A stretch of 64,000 nucleotides of DNA from Macrolepiota albuminosa (lineage: Eukaryota; Basidiomycota; Agaricomycetes; Agaricales; Agaricaceae). Every line of letters starts with the position of its first letter. Position 1 is the stretch's first letter. The notes below the pieces were generated by a model. That model was given only the letters and a program-made list of their open reading frames with translations. It was not told where the DNA came from and did not search any database. Positions 42,916 through 54,134 of this stretch are shown here, piece after piece. The position numbers and the translations under genes were made by a program. The stretch lies in the NCBI GenBank assembly GCA_027475525.1, contig JAMWFC010000058.1, forward strand, positions 62,001 through 126,000, given 5' to 3'.

Positions 42916-45813
42916 ACCCGGAAGACGCCCTAAATCGCGGAATCGACCCCGACGTCTTCTCCGCCCCGGTCTCGCACCTTCGCTCTACGACACTCATACA
43001 GGACACCCTCACGGCTTACCTACCCTCCCACTCTTCGCACTCCCTCCTCCTCAAAACCCGCCTCACCCCCTCCGGAACTCCCCTCAACACCCTCGTCGAC
43101 AGTGGCGCCACCGACAACTTCATCGACGAAGCATGGTCTACCCTCGCCCCGGAACCCGCCCAGCGACTCCCGGTCCCGGTACGACTCTTCGGCGGGGGAC
43201 ATCACCCACTTCGTGCGTATGCCCGTTACCTTCGCCAACGGACAGACTCACACCCTCCGGATGCTGGTGACCAAACTTCACCCTTCCGCACCCCTGGTCC
43301 TAGGGCTCCCGTGGCTCCGAGACACCAACCCCCGCATCGATTGGCGACACCTCACCCTTCGCCTGACCCGGGACCCGACCCCCGACGACCAGCAACTCCC
43401 CTTCGACATCCCCCACTCCTCAAAACCAACCCCGAAGGACCCCCCGGACGAGCCCCCACCACCCCCCGGACTCCAGTCCCGCTCGTCCCGATCCTTCGTC
43501 ATCAATGCCAGGCTGGACGGCACCCCGGGACCGATATCGGCCCTTATCGACAGCGGAGCCACCGGAGTATTCATCAGCGACGCTCTCGACCTCCCCCACG
43601 ACTCCCTCGACCAGCCCCTCCGCCTGCAACGCCTCGACGGCACCCCCTCCTCCTCCGGCCCCATCCAAAGGTCTCACTCGGGACGCGTGACCCTGGACAA
43701 CAACTACGAGTTCACTTCCGACTTCCTGGTCACGCGACTTCACGAATCGACCCCGATGGTGCTGGGACTGCCCTGGCTGCGCGACACGAACCCCGACATC
43801 GATTGGAGGGCGCTCACCATGACCTTCCCGGGACCCGAAGACCACCCCTCGACCGCCGTGCACCTCCGAGCCCTAGGAGGCGACCCGACGCCCGACACCC
43901 CCGGGACGACTGCCGCGCCCCCCGCGCATGCCTCACCCACGCCCGTCCGAGACCTCAAGGCCCCTGATCGACCCCCAAACATTCCTCGGAACAAGTACAA
44001 AGGGCCGAACTACCCCTGCCGGTCTCAGACACGCGTCACACCCGCTCCGGCCGATGCCTCCGCGACCCCGACCAACCCGAGCGCACTCGACATCAGGATC
44101 ATTGGGGCCGCCCCCTTCGCCCGTCTCATGAGGGACGGAACTCCCACGTTTCAGCTGCACACCTCGCCCTCTCTCCCGGAAGAACACCTACGAGGGGACA
44201 CTATTCCCCCGGAACAGAAAACCGAGGAGCAAATCCTCCGAGAAGTAGTTCCCCCGGAGTATCACGAGTTCGCTGACGTATTCTCCGAAGGAGATGCCAG
44301 GGAGATTCCCCCTCACCGCCCCTATGATCACACCATCGACCTCGAGGAAGGAGCCGCCCCCCCCTTCGGCAAGGTCTACAACATGTCGGAGGTCGAACTC
44401 CGGGCTCTCAAGGACTACCTCGACGAAATGCTCGGTAAGGGATTCATCCGACCCTCCGCCTCCGCCGCCGGAGCCCCGGTTCTATTCGCCAAGAAGAAGG
44501 ACGGCTCGCTCCGACTCTGTGTCGACTACCGGGGACTCAATAAGATCACCAAGAAGAACCGCTACCCGCTCCCGCTCATTGGCGATCTGGTCGATCGACT
44601 CCGCAGTGCCAAGGTTTATACAAAGATCGACCTCCGCTCCGGTTACAACAACGTCCGCATCGCCCCGGGGCATGAGTGGAAAACCGCGTTCCGCACGCGG
44701 TATGGTCTGTTTGAGTACCTTGTAATGCCTTTCGGAATGACTAACTCCCCCGCCACGTTCCAATACTTCATGAACGACATCTTCCACGACATGAGCGACG
44801 TCTTCGTGATAGTCTACCTGGACGACATACTCATCTACTCCGACTCGCCAGAGGATCACCAGAAGCACGTCCGGCAAGTCCTCGAACGCCTTCGGGAACA
44901 CAACCTCCACGCCAAGCCCGAGAAGTGTTCGTTCCATACCGAAGAAGTTGAGTATCTTGGCGTCATAGTATCCCCGAATGGCGTCCGCATGGATCCCCAC
45001 AAGGTCGAGGCCATCGTCAACTGGCCGCAACCCCGGAACGTCAAGGAAGTACAGTCTTTCCTGGGTTTCGCTAACTTCTACCGGAGGTTCATAGATAATT
45101 ATTCCGGTATCACGAAACCCCTCAACCGGCTCACGCGCAAGGACGTCGCCTGGAACTGGGACAGTAAGTGCCAGAGTGTCTTTAACCTGCTCAAGGAGGC
45201 TTTCACGACCGCCCCCGTACTCCGGCACTACGACCCGACCCTCCCGATTATCCTGGAATGCGACGCCTCCGACTACGCCATCGCCGGGATTCTCTCGCAG
45301 ATGGAACCTGACGGAGGAGAGCCCCGGCCAGTTGCCTTCTACACCCGGTCCATGATCGACGCCGAGCTCAATTACGACATCTACGACAAGGAGCTCCTCG
45401 CCATCGTCGAAGCCTTCAAACAATGGCGAGCCTACCTCGAGGGAGCCCGGCACCGGATTCAGGTCTACTCGGATCATAACAACCTGCAGTACTTCACCAC
45501 GACCAAGCAACTGAGTCGACGGCAGGCCCGGTGGTCCGAGATCCTCTCGGAGTACGATTTCACGATCCAGTACCGCCCGGGACGACTCGGAGCTAAACCC
45601 GACGCCCTCACCCGTCGACCGGATGTCTATCCCAAAAAGTCGTTCGAGGCGGAACGCAATGCGTTCAATCATCGCGTGGTGATCCCTCCTGAACATCTGA
45701 ATGCCGTACTGATCTTAAACGACGAAGGAACCCTGAACCAGATCCGCCGCGCTCCCCGAGACAAGTACTTCACCGATCACGACCCCCAAAACTCTCCCGA
45801 CAAGGGACCCTGA
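42916..45813 (+). pseudogene. Element D pol: two protease domains, RT, RNase H
   Basis: First protease: LNTLVDSGATDNFIDEAW (catalytic Asp near 43098) and LVLGLPWLRDTNPRIDWR; between them a run of five G near 43192 puts the second half in another frame (a one-base excess). Second protease: SALIDSGATGVFISDAL (Asp near 43548) and MVLGLPWLRDTNPDIDWR, in frame. RT: FADVFSEGDA, LFAKKKDGSLRLCVDYRGLN, YLVMPFGMTNSPATFQ and catalytic VYLDDILIYSD near 44815. RNase H: LECDASDYAIAGIL, YDKELLAIVEAFKQW, YSDHNNLQYF, YRPGRLGAKPDALTR. A 77-bp duplication brings a stop at 45811-45813; the frame goes on in the next feature. Confidence 0.88.
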
Positions 45814-45870
45814 GCCAGATCCGCCGCGCTCCCCGAGACAAGTACTTCACCGATCACGACCCCCGCAACC
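45738..45870. repeat. Period-77 tandem duplication in D pol (imperfect)
   Basis: ccagatccgccgcgctcccc at 45738 recurs at 45815; identical for about 50 bp, then the copies diverge, so this one joins two sequence variants and not a simple copy. Confidence 0.8.
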
Positions 45871-47276
45871 CCCCTGATGGAATCGACCGGGACCCCGCCT
45901 TCTCCCTGTCCCCCGACGAGAAACTCCTCCTCCGGGACGGCCGCATCTACGTCCCGGATCATGCCCGACTTCGCTACGACGTCCTCCGTCAACACCACGA
46001 CCACAAGCTCCGGGGACATCCTGGAATACGTAAGACCCTCCAGCTCATCTCCCGGACTTACTTTTGGCCAGGGTTGAAGAAGGACGTGACCCGTTACATT
46101 CGATCATGCGAACCCTGCCTCCGGGCCAAGGTCCCCCGACACCGACCGTACGGACTCCTGAAACCCCTGCCGGTCGGACGACGCCCCTGGTCCTCAATAT
46201 CTCTGGACCACATCGTCGAGCTCCCGGAATCTGAAGGGTTCGATGCTATTCTCGTCGTTGTGTGCAGGCTGACCAAACAGGGCATCTTCCTACCCTGCCA
46301 CACCACGGATACCGCCCCGGACTTCGCCCGGCTGTTCCTCGAGCACGTTTTCGCCAAACATGGACTCCCGGACGACATCGTCTCCGACCGTGGTCCCCTC
46401 TTCGTGTCCAAGTTTTGGACTTCCCTGTGTAAGGCACTTGAAGTAAAAACTAACCTCTCTACCGCCTACCACCCCGAAACCGACGGCCAAACCGAAAGGG
46501 TCAACCAGTCCCTCGAGCAGTACCTCCGGTTATACGTCAACTACTTGCAGGACGACTGGCGCGCCGAGCTCCCCCTGGCTGAGTTCACGTACAACAACAC
46601 GTCGCACTCTGCCACCGGGGTATCGCCCTTCTTTGCCAACAAGGGATACCACCCTCGACTGACGCTCTCGCTCCGGGACATCCCGTCGCACGCCGCCCAT
46701 GAGGTCGCCCGGGATCTCCAATCCCTGCACGAGTTTCTCCGGGAGGAGATCGACATCGCAAACCGGGCCTACGTGAAACACGCCGACCGGAAACGGGAAG
46801 ACACCCCCGACTGGGCCCCCGGGACAAAGGTATGGTTAGATCGACGACACCTCCGCACCCGCCGGCCCTCCCCAAAACTCGATCACAAGCGCCTCGGCCC
46901 GTTCAAAATATTGAAGAAGGTCTCATCCCACGCCTACAAGATCGAGCTCCCCCCGGGACTAAAAGGTCTGCACCCGGTATTCCACGTCCGCCTCCTGGAA
47001 CGACACCCCCCGGATCCCTTCCCTGAACGACGCCCCGAGCCCCCTCCCCCGGTCGAGGTCGAGGACGAGTACCACTACGAGGTTGAAGACATCCTCGACT
47101 CCCGGAACATTCGTGGACGACCCCACTTCCTCGTACGATGGAAGGGATACGGCCCGGAAGACGACACTTGGGAACCGCGCCGAAACCTCGAAGGCGCCCT
47201 CGACAAACTCCGGGACTTTCAACAACGGCACCCGGGAAACGACCCCCCCGGGCGCAGGACTCACAGACGGCAGTAG
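45815..47276 (+). CDS. Element D integrase with chromodomain
   Basis: Continuation of pol after the duplication. Zinc domain: [17 protein letters not shown] with CEPCLRAK. Catalytic core: Asp in [11 protein letters not shown], Asp in [10 protein letters not shown], Glu in [16 protein letters not shown]-type module [15 protein letters not shown] and [12 protein letters not shown]. Chromodomain: [33 protein letters not shown], aromatic-cage residues present. Stop TAG at 47274-47276. Only this part of pol has an internal ATG (46074); the protein is made from the polyprotein, not from there. Confidence 0.92.
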
Positions 47277-47420
47277 CGGGCGTAACCCCCGCCTCTGGGC
47301 TCAGTAGGGATTCAACTCCCATGTATATTTTCTGCTTCCCCTTTCTAGATCTTACCCTCTTCTAGTACTTTCTTCACAGTAACGCCCCGGATTCTGGGCA
47401 AGGTACACTTTCTCGTTTTT

Positions 47421-47574
47421 CCCACCACTTTACTTACATTTCGAGTACGACGGTCGAATATATACATTTTCTAGAATACATTATAGCTACAACTTTTCCC
47501 ACCACTTTACTTACATTTCGAGTATGACGGTCGAATATATACATTTTCTAGAATACATTATAGCTACAACTACG
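47421..47574. repeat. Period-77 tandem duplication downstream of D pol
   Basis: cccaccactttacttac at 47421 recurs at 47498. The copies differ at one base (gagtacgac versus gagtatgac), so they are not an exact duplicate. Confidence 0.85.
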
Positions 47575-49382
47575 GATCAGGAAAACGGCAAACGGCAGGA
47601 AAGCGGGGGCCCCTAGAGCTGGGGCCCCGAATCACCCTCGTCCCCCCCTCCCCTCGGCCAACCCCGGAACTCTTCCCTCGCCCCCTCCGGACCGTGTCTC
47701 CTCCACACCTCCTCGGCCAGCTGCTCCCAGGACGGGAGCTGACCCGCTCAAACCACGACCCCGGGGCCGGGACGTTCCTCCGACGATGCGCCACCACCAG
47801 CCTCCCCAACAAGTCCAAACCCCGTTCCACCCCGGGGTTTCCCGCCTCCGACCGTAGCCCCTCTTGGAGGGACGCGAACGCCGCAGCAGCCCCGTCCAGG
47901 AGCAAGCGATGCTCCCGAGCCCAACCTGGAGACATCAGTATCGACTCGACCGCGAGGAAAGAAGGACACTCACTCAGGGATGCCATGCGCCCGATGACCA
48001 CGTCCCGGCGCAGGGCCTCGACCAACTCCGGGTTCGCGGGACCTGGCGCCGGGATCCCCACCCCCTGCTCCAGCCTGGCACGCAAAGCGTCCAGTTGGGC
48101 CTCGACTCCCCCCCGGGCCACCCTCGCCTCCTCCAGCTCCCGGCGGGCCGCCTCCCGATCCTCCTCCAGCGCCCGCCTGCGCGCCGCCTCCTCCCTCGCC
48201 GCCTCCTCGCGCTCCTCCCTTTCCCGGTCGGCCTGCTCCAACCGCTGCTGCAGAACCCTCACCTCAGCGCTCGGGGGGCGCCCGGACAACGGAGAGAACG
48301 TCGCCGGGGACAGGCGCACTGAAGGGGTCGGGGTTGGAGACGGGGTCTCCACGGGCAGGCGCGCCCTCTTGGAAGGACCCGGAGAGGGGCTGGGCGACGC
48401 CCGCCTTTTCCCTTTGTCAGGGCGCCCCCCCCGACCCCCGTGACCCCCAGTCCCGGCCCGGGTCGCCCGCCGAGTAATCAGGACCACGGGCCGGGCCCGG
48501 CCCCCCACCCGAACGACCCCTCGGCCCCCCGACCCCCCACTGGGTACCTCCGCGGGCGTGGCGGGCACCTCCCCCACCGGCTCCACCCCCTCACCCTCCG
48601 GCTCCGCCACCCAATCGCGCTCCTCAACCCCCATCCTCCGGGTGATCCCCCCCAGCGGCCATCCCTGCTCCCGCGACACGCAATACGCCCTCCAGAGAGC
48701 CGAGACGGAGCACCGCTCATGGTTATCGCGGCACGCCTCGCACACGGCAGTGTCGCGTCGGGACGAGGAGGACGGGACCTCAAACGAGCACAGCACTGAG
48801 CGGCGCGCACAGTGGAGGCACTGGGCACCCGGGTCAGCCTCGAAACCAGAGGTATGAAACCACTTACCGGCCCGTTGCTGACACACCAGGCATGGGGAGG
48901 CAAGCCCCGGGGCCTCACCAGCGCCCCCTCGAAGGCCTCCTGCGTCGCGTTGGCCCACTCAACGCGCTGGGCCTCCGGGACCTCGGAAATGGCCCCCACC
49001 GCCATCCCGGAGCGACGGAAGCGAGGGGCGACCAGTCTAGGACGAGGAGGGGGAGGGGGACGGGGGGGACGCACGGTCATCCGCGCAAAAGTGGGCGCGG
49101 GACGACTGGCACCCGAAGGACCCCCGGGACCTGCACCAGGGACAGGCTCCGGGAGTCGGCTGGGACCCGCCTCCGGAGCGGGGGAAGATCTTTGTTCTGA
49201 AGGGGAAAGGTCAGCCGGGTAAGCGGACCATCGCGACAGCACTCACGTTGTTGCACGAGCGCCGCCACGCGCTCCCGGTCCAGGCGGGCTCGGTACCGCG
49301 CATCCCGGGCCTCCCAGGCCATAAGGGGCGCGACCTCGTTGGTTTGCGGGGGCGTCGGGGAATGTGTCGGCGTACGCGACAT
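47570..49382 (-). CDS. Element D antisense ORF, Cys-rich with coiled coil
   Basis: No known family recognised. Lies between the pol stop and the 3' LTR on the opposite strand. A first short exon (MSRTPTHSPTPPQ, from 49382) seems to join by a 58-bp intron to a Pro-rich part (LPEPVPGAGPGGPSG, PPRPPPPPRPRLVAPRF). The 462-codon ORF 48958-47570 has CLVC, CLHCARRSVLC and CEACRDNHERC modules (CX2C, then CX2CX6C twice), a basic KGKRRASPSPSPGPSKRAR stretch like an NLS, a long Glu/Arg coiled coil (REEREEAAREEAARR) and an Ala-rich helical end. How the Cys-rich frame joins the Pro-rich frame is uncertain; another short intron is likely. Possible RNA- or DNA-binding regulator, by inference only. Confidence 0.6.
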
Positions 49383-49499
49383 GGTTGGACTTAGCGGTAA
49401 AAAATTTTTTCGATACGTGGCAAGTCAGGTGCCGGATCCCACGGTTGAACCCCGGTCCGGACCACCGGCTACGCGCGCCTCGGAGGGTCTCGGCGCTGA

Positions 49500-49510
49500 A
49501 GGGGGGGTGA
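49500..49510 (+). promoter_or_regulatory. Polypurine tract of element D
   Basis: A purine run agggggggtga directly precedes the 3' LTR (tgtcacg at 49511) and would prime plus-strand DNA synthesis. Confidence 0.8.
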
Positions 49511-50307
49511 TGTCACGACCCCTCCCCTCCGGGCCCACCCCGGGACACCCCCGGAACACCATCCGGGACCCTCCCTCCGACCCCACAGGACACGCCCCGC
49601 CATCACGACCGCCGACACCGCCATCACGCGCATCAGGACCGCCATCAGCCGCCACCGATCACCATCAGCCAGCCCCCCCGAGACCCCTGCATCACGGACC
49701 CCGGGATCAACCGCCATCGACGATCGGATCACGCGGCTCGCATCAAGCCAACACGCATCACGCCCTACGCATCACGACTCCCTCCGCGCCAATTGATCGC
49801 GCGTCCCCCACGCGCGATCCCGGTACGTAGTCCCGGACCGCTACTCAATGACCCCCGGAACTCATCCCAGACATCCCGGAATCCCGAGACACGATCCGTA
49901 GTACTTATAGTGTAGTTCTCCGCTGTATTCGCTAGTCTTGATATTGCATAACTGTTACTTGGATATTGCGTGCCCTTTGTTTGACTGGTACGCCTCGTTT
50001 GGTACGCTTCGACTGGCACGCCTTAGTATTCGCGTGCTATAAGTTTGGTACGCACTTCGCGACTCTTAAATTACTAACTTGGTCTCGTCCTAGAACCTCC
50101 GGTTCACGACTCGACCCCCTCTAACTCCCAGCCACTTTCATCCCAAAACCCCCGGACTCTAGTCCCCCCTCCCGGGATTACCCTGTCCTCGTCTTGAACC
50201 CCGGAGTCCTAGCCCCGGAGTTCCAGACACCCGAGTATCCGTAGATCAAGTCCGCATCGTAAGGGCGTCGCTTTCCCGGAAAGCCCCCGATTCAGCGGAA
50301 CCTGACA
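49511..50307 (+). repeat. 3' LTR of element D
   Basis: 797 bp, the same length as the 5' LTR; I noted two single-base differences (tgcatgccc/tgcgtgccc and cttcaactgg/cttcgactgg). Followed by the ccgcc target duplication. Confidence 0.95.
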
Positions 50308-50312
50308 CCGCC

Positions 50313-52091
50313 ACCCTTTCAGCCCACAGGACGTTTTACCGCAGAACGCCAGCAGCAGTTCGCCAAGGAGCACGATACAGGATTTTTGACCAAAGATGAG
50401 TTGAACGTCCTTACCGATCTTGTCGCTAAGCAAGACAAAGCCTTTGCTTGGGAGGACTCGGAACGCGGCAGTCTACGTACAGATTTCTTCCCGCCTGTCG
50501 TAATCCCGACCATTCCTCACGTACCGTGGACTGAGCACAACCGACCGTTACCGCCTGGGATCGAAGCCGAGGTCTGCCAAATCATTAGGACCAAGATTAA
50601 GGCTGGAGTCTACGAGCCCTCCAACAGTTCTTACCGCTCCCGTTGGTTCTGTGTCCTCAAAAAGAACGGCAACCTACGCATAGTCCACAGTCTCGAGCCG
50701 CTGAATAGAGTCACCATATGACACTCTGGCGTACCGCCTTTCCCTGATCACGTTGCCGAGTCCTTTGCCGGGCGCATTTGTGGCGCCACCCTTGACCTCT
50801 ACGTTGGCTACGATGAACGCCTGATACACCCCTCTTCCAGGGATCTCACTACCTTTCAAACTCCGTTTGGCGCCCTGCGCCTAGTTACTTTGCCAATGGG
50901 CTGGACAAACTCAGTCCCTATATTTCATGACGACATCACCTTCATCCTCCAACCCGAGATACCGCACTATGTCCTTAGCTTCATTGATGACGTGGGCGTC
51001 AAAGGCCCCAAAGACTGGCGACTTGTAAACGGCTTACTGGCGACCCATCCCGAGAACCACAACATTCGCTTAGCGCTATGGGAGTTTTTCTTGCTGCTCA
51101 ATCGGGTTCTCCAACGTATGAAGTATAGCGGTGGAACCTTTAGCGGCCACAAGCTCCTCCTTTGCGCGCCTAGGTTCAAAATACTCGGTCACATCTGCAC
51201 TCCCGACGGTCGCGTTCCCGACGAGTCTCGCTTAGCACTCTTGGAGCGCTGGGGTCCTTGCCGCGACTTATCTGAAGTTCGCGCCTTTCTTGGTACCGTT
51301 GGCGTTCTCAGAATATTCGTCAAGAACTTTGCCCATCGCGCACATGCCCTTAACCGACTCACCCGCGCTAACGAGCCCTTCGAATTTGGGCCAGACCAGG
51401 TCACTGCCCAACGAGATTTAGTAAAAGCCTTACAAGACGCCAAGCCCCTAGTTCCCATCGACTATAGCTCTGCCGACCCTGTCATCTTGGCGGTGGACAC
51501 CTCGTACATTGCCGTTGGCTACTTCTTGTGCCAGTGCCTTAGCGACAATCGGAAACAGCGACGCTACAACCGCTTTGGGTCCATCACGCTAAACGACCAG
51601 GAATCTCGCTACAGTCAGCCTAAGCTAGAGCTCTATGGGCTTTTCAAAACCTTCCGGTCGCTAAAGATGTATTTGATTGGCGTGCGCAACCTTATTGTTG
51701 AAGTCGACGCTAGGTACATCAAAGGCATGCTGCAGAATCCCGATATCCAGCCGTCCGCTAGCATGAACCGGTGGGTAGTCGCTATCCTCATGTTTCACTT
51801 TGAGCTGGTACACGTCAAGAGCTCTTTCCACGGCCCAGATGGACTCTCTAGGCGACCACGGCAGCCTGGCGACCCGGCAGTGGACCCACAGGCTGATAGC
51901 GATTTTGAGGACTGGATCGACCGTTTACATGGTTTCGTGCACCTCATACAACAGCCAATCCCCCTACTACGACGGCAACAGCCTACCAGCATCCTTCTAC
52001 ATCCCATTGTCCCTTACCGCCCCGAGATCTTTAGCGCACCCCTCACATTCTACACGGCAAGCATCCTTGGACAAGACTTGCCTCCAGTAAA
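50313..52091 (+). pseudogene. Element A reverse transcriptase and RNase H
   Basis: Continuation of A pol after D. RT: WTEHNRPLPPGIEAEV, SRWFCVLKKNGNLRIVHS, then TGA at 50719-50721 where relatives would have CGA/Arg, in the same frame as PFPDHVAESFAGR, TPFGALRLVTLPMGWTNS and the catalytic YVLSFIDDVGVKG (FIDD, not YLDD) near 50980. RNase H-like: ILAVDTSYIAVGYFL, KLELYGLFKTFRSLKMYL, NLIVEVDARYIKGML, HVKSSFHGPDGLSRR. It ends in a 77-bp duplication (52015/52092). The FIDD variant and lack of chromodomain set A apart from B, C, D and E. Confidence 0.85.
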
Positions 52092-52168
52092 TACCGCCCC
52101 GAGATCTTTAGCGCACCCCTCACATTCTACACGGCAAGCATCCTTGGACAAGACTTGCCTCCAGTAAA
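52015..52168. repeat. 77-bp tandem duplication in A pol
   Basis: taccgccccgagatcttta at 52015 recurs at 52092; breaks the frame between RNase H and integrase. Confidence 0.9.
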
Positions 52169-53704
52169 GGTCGTACAGGAACCCCAGTCGCTAAGAGAAG
52201 ACAGCAAAAACCTGACCTACGATGCCATTCCCCGATCTGCCAAGGCAAAGGCGGAAGACAGTCGCCTATTAGTAGTCGAGCAATGGATACAAGACCTTAA
52301 GCGACCTCCAGACCTTACCGATGAACAATACGCTACTTTTATCCGATATGCTACCCATTTCTTCTTTACCGACAACAGACTTTGGCGACGAAATCGAGAT
52401 GGCGCTCACAAGCTGATCATCAAGCCAGAAGGTCGCTTACGAGTCTTGCGTGCTATGCATGACGAGCTAGGTCATAGAGGTCTGTACGCTACTCGAGCTT
52501 CTCTATTAGAACGCTTCTGGTGGCCACACGCTAGTGCCGACATCGCCTGGTACATTAGGACTTGCCACCTCTGCCAAATTCAACAGACACGCCAAGTGCT
52601 CATACTGCCAACCGTTGCAACGCCAGCTCCCCTCTTCAGCAAAATCTATGTCGACACCATGCATATGCCCAAGTCTGGTCGCTACAAGTACATCATTCAA
52701 GGTCGTTGCTCGCTAATCCACTGGCCTGAATTTCGAATGCTCCAAAGAGAAAATACCGACGCGGTCGCCAAGTGGCTATTTGAGGACGTCATTTGCCGTT
52801 GGGGAGCGCTAAGAGAAATCGTCACGGATAACGGTGCGCCCATTATCAAAGCGCTTACATATCTTGCCAAGAAATACAACATTCACCACATTCGAGTATC
52901 TGGCTACAACAAGCGCGCCAATGGCCTGGTAGAGAGACCACACTTTGACGTTCGGCAAGCGCTCTTCAAGGCGGTCGATGGCGACGAGTCTCATTGGAGT
53001 GAAGCGACGTATTCAGTATTTTGGTCGGAAAGAGTTACCATTCATAAGCGCATGGGTTGTTCTCCCTATTACGTGGCTACTGGCACCCATCCGTTACTCC
53101 CTGCCGACATTATAGAAGCAACCTATCTTCAGCCAGCACCCAACAGTATCTTAGCGACTACCGACCTTATCGCCAGACGAGCCATTGACCTCCAGCGAAG
53201 GAAAGAAGATTTAGACCGACTCCACGAGGTAGTCTTTAGCGCCTTATCGCCAGACGAGCCATTGACCTCCAGCGAAGGAAAGAAGATTTAGACCGACTCC
53301 ACGAGGTAGTCTTTAGCGCCCGTCACCAAGCAGCCCTACGATTCGAAACCGAGCATAGCGCTACCATCAAAAATTACAACTTCCCGAGAGGAGCGCTAGT
53401 GCTTATGCGCAACTCCAAAATCGAGACCTCATATAATAAGAAAATGCGCCCGCGCTATCTTGGACCTTTGGTAGTTATCTCTCGTAACCGTGGCAGCGCT
53501 TATGTGCTCTGTGAATTAGATGGTTCGGTACTGCATCGACCCGTTGCCGCTTTTCGCCTATTGCCATATCTCACTAGAGAACAAATTGACTTGCCACTTG
53601 AAGCACTAGATATTGACACCGCCAAGCTGAGAGAACTTGAAGAAACCGAATTATTGGATGATGATGACTTACCGACTCTAGTTGAAGAAGAAGAAAATGA
53701 TTAG
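52092..53704 (+). pseudogene. Element A integrase, no chromodomain
   Basis: Zinc domain: LRAMHDELGHRGLYATR with CHLCQIQQ. Core: Asp in KIYVDTMHMPKS, Asp in EIVTDNGAP, Glu in RANGLVERPHF. After WSERVTIHKRMG comes a 77-bp duplication (53194/53271) that shifts the frame; the last ORF (53399-53704) holds the SH3-like RYLGPLVVISRNRGSAY and ends with an acidic tail. No chromodomain; the acidic tail may contact host factors, but this is speculation. Confidence 0.85.
53194..53347. repeat. 77-bp tandem duplication in A integrase
   Basis: agcgaaggaaagaagattt at 53194 recurs at 53271; exact copy, frameshifting. Confidence 0.9.
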
Positions 53705-54134
53705 AAAAGACTATACTGATAAGCTCTCATTTTCTATTACTTACTGTACTTACCTTGCTTGCCGATACTTACTATTATATATTCAACAGACAATTCTCTT
53801 ACATAGTCAAGTCGCAGCGCTAGCATGTTGCCAACGCTTAGCGCATTGCGCAACTCTCGCCAAGGGTTTTTTGCTGTGATGATTTACTGAGCGTTTCCCT
53901 TATCCTCAAAATTTGTCTAAGTCCCTCACATACTATTGCTCTTGCTAAAACCTACCTTAGAATACTTGCCGCTTGCCTTCTCTTTGCTTTACTTTCTCTG
54001 CTTTCTGCGGCTGCGCTAACTCAGACTAGGGGACTTATCCTTTCACTCAAAAATGAGGCGGCAAGACAGAAATAAAATTCGACGGTAACAAAAGGAAAAA
54101 TATTTACATGACGGCCTATCTACCCTAAGGTCCG
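53705..54134. other. Non-coding spacer between A integrase and antisense gene
   Basis: AT-rich, about 430 bp, no recognisable coding. Presumably holds the 3' end signals of both convergent transcripts. Confidence 0.5.

Larger units (their letters stand above)
39206..50307 (+). mobile_element. Full-length gypsy element D (Tf1/sushi-type chromovirus), 11.1 kb
   Basis: Plus-strand element with 797-bp LTRs, 5-bp target duplication ccgcc (39201-39205, 50308-50312), gag, pol with two protease domains, RT, RNase H, integrase plus chromodomain, and an antisense ORF before the 3' LTR. Markedly more GC-rich than its surroundings. The two LTRs differ at only about two positions over their length by eye, so it is the youngest insertion. 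Confidence 0.95.

Noticed and set aside
44482..45696. 404-codon antisense ORF inside D pol
   Set aside because: Lies wholly opposite the RT and RNase H domains in GC-rich sequence, where long shadow ORFs are expected; no motif.
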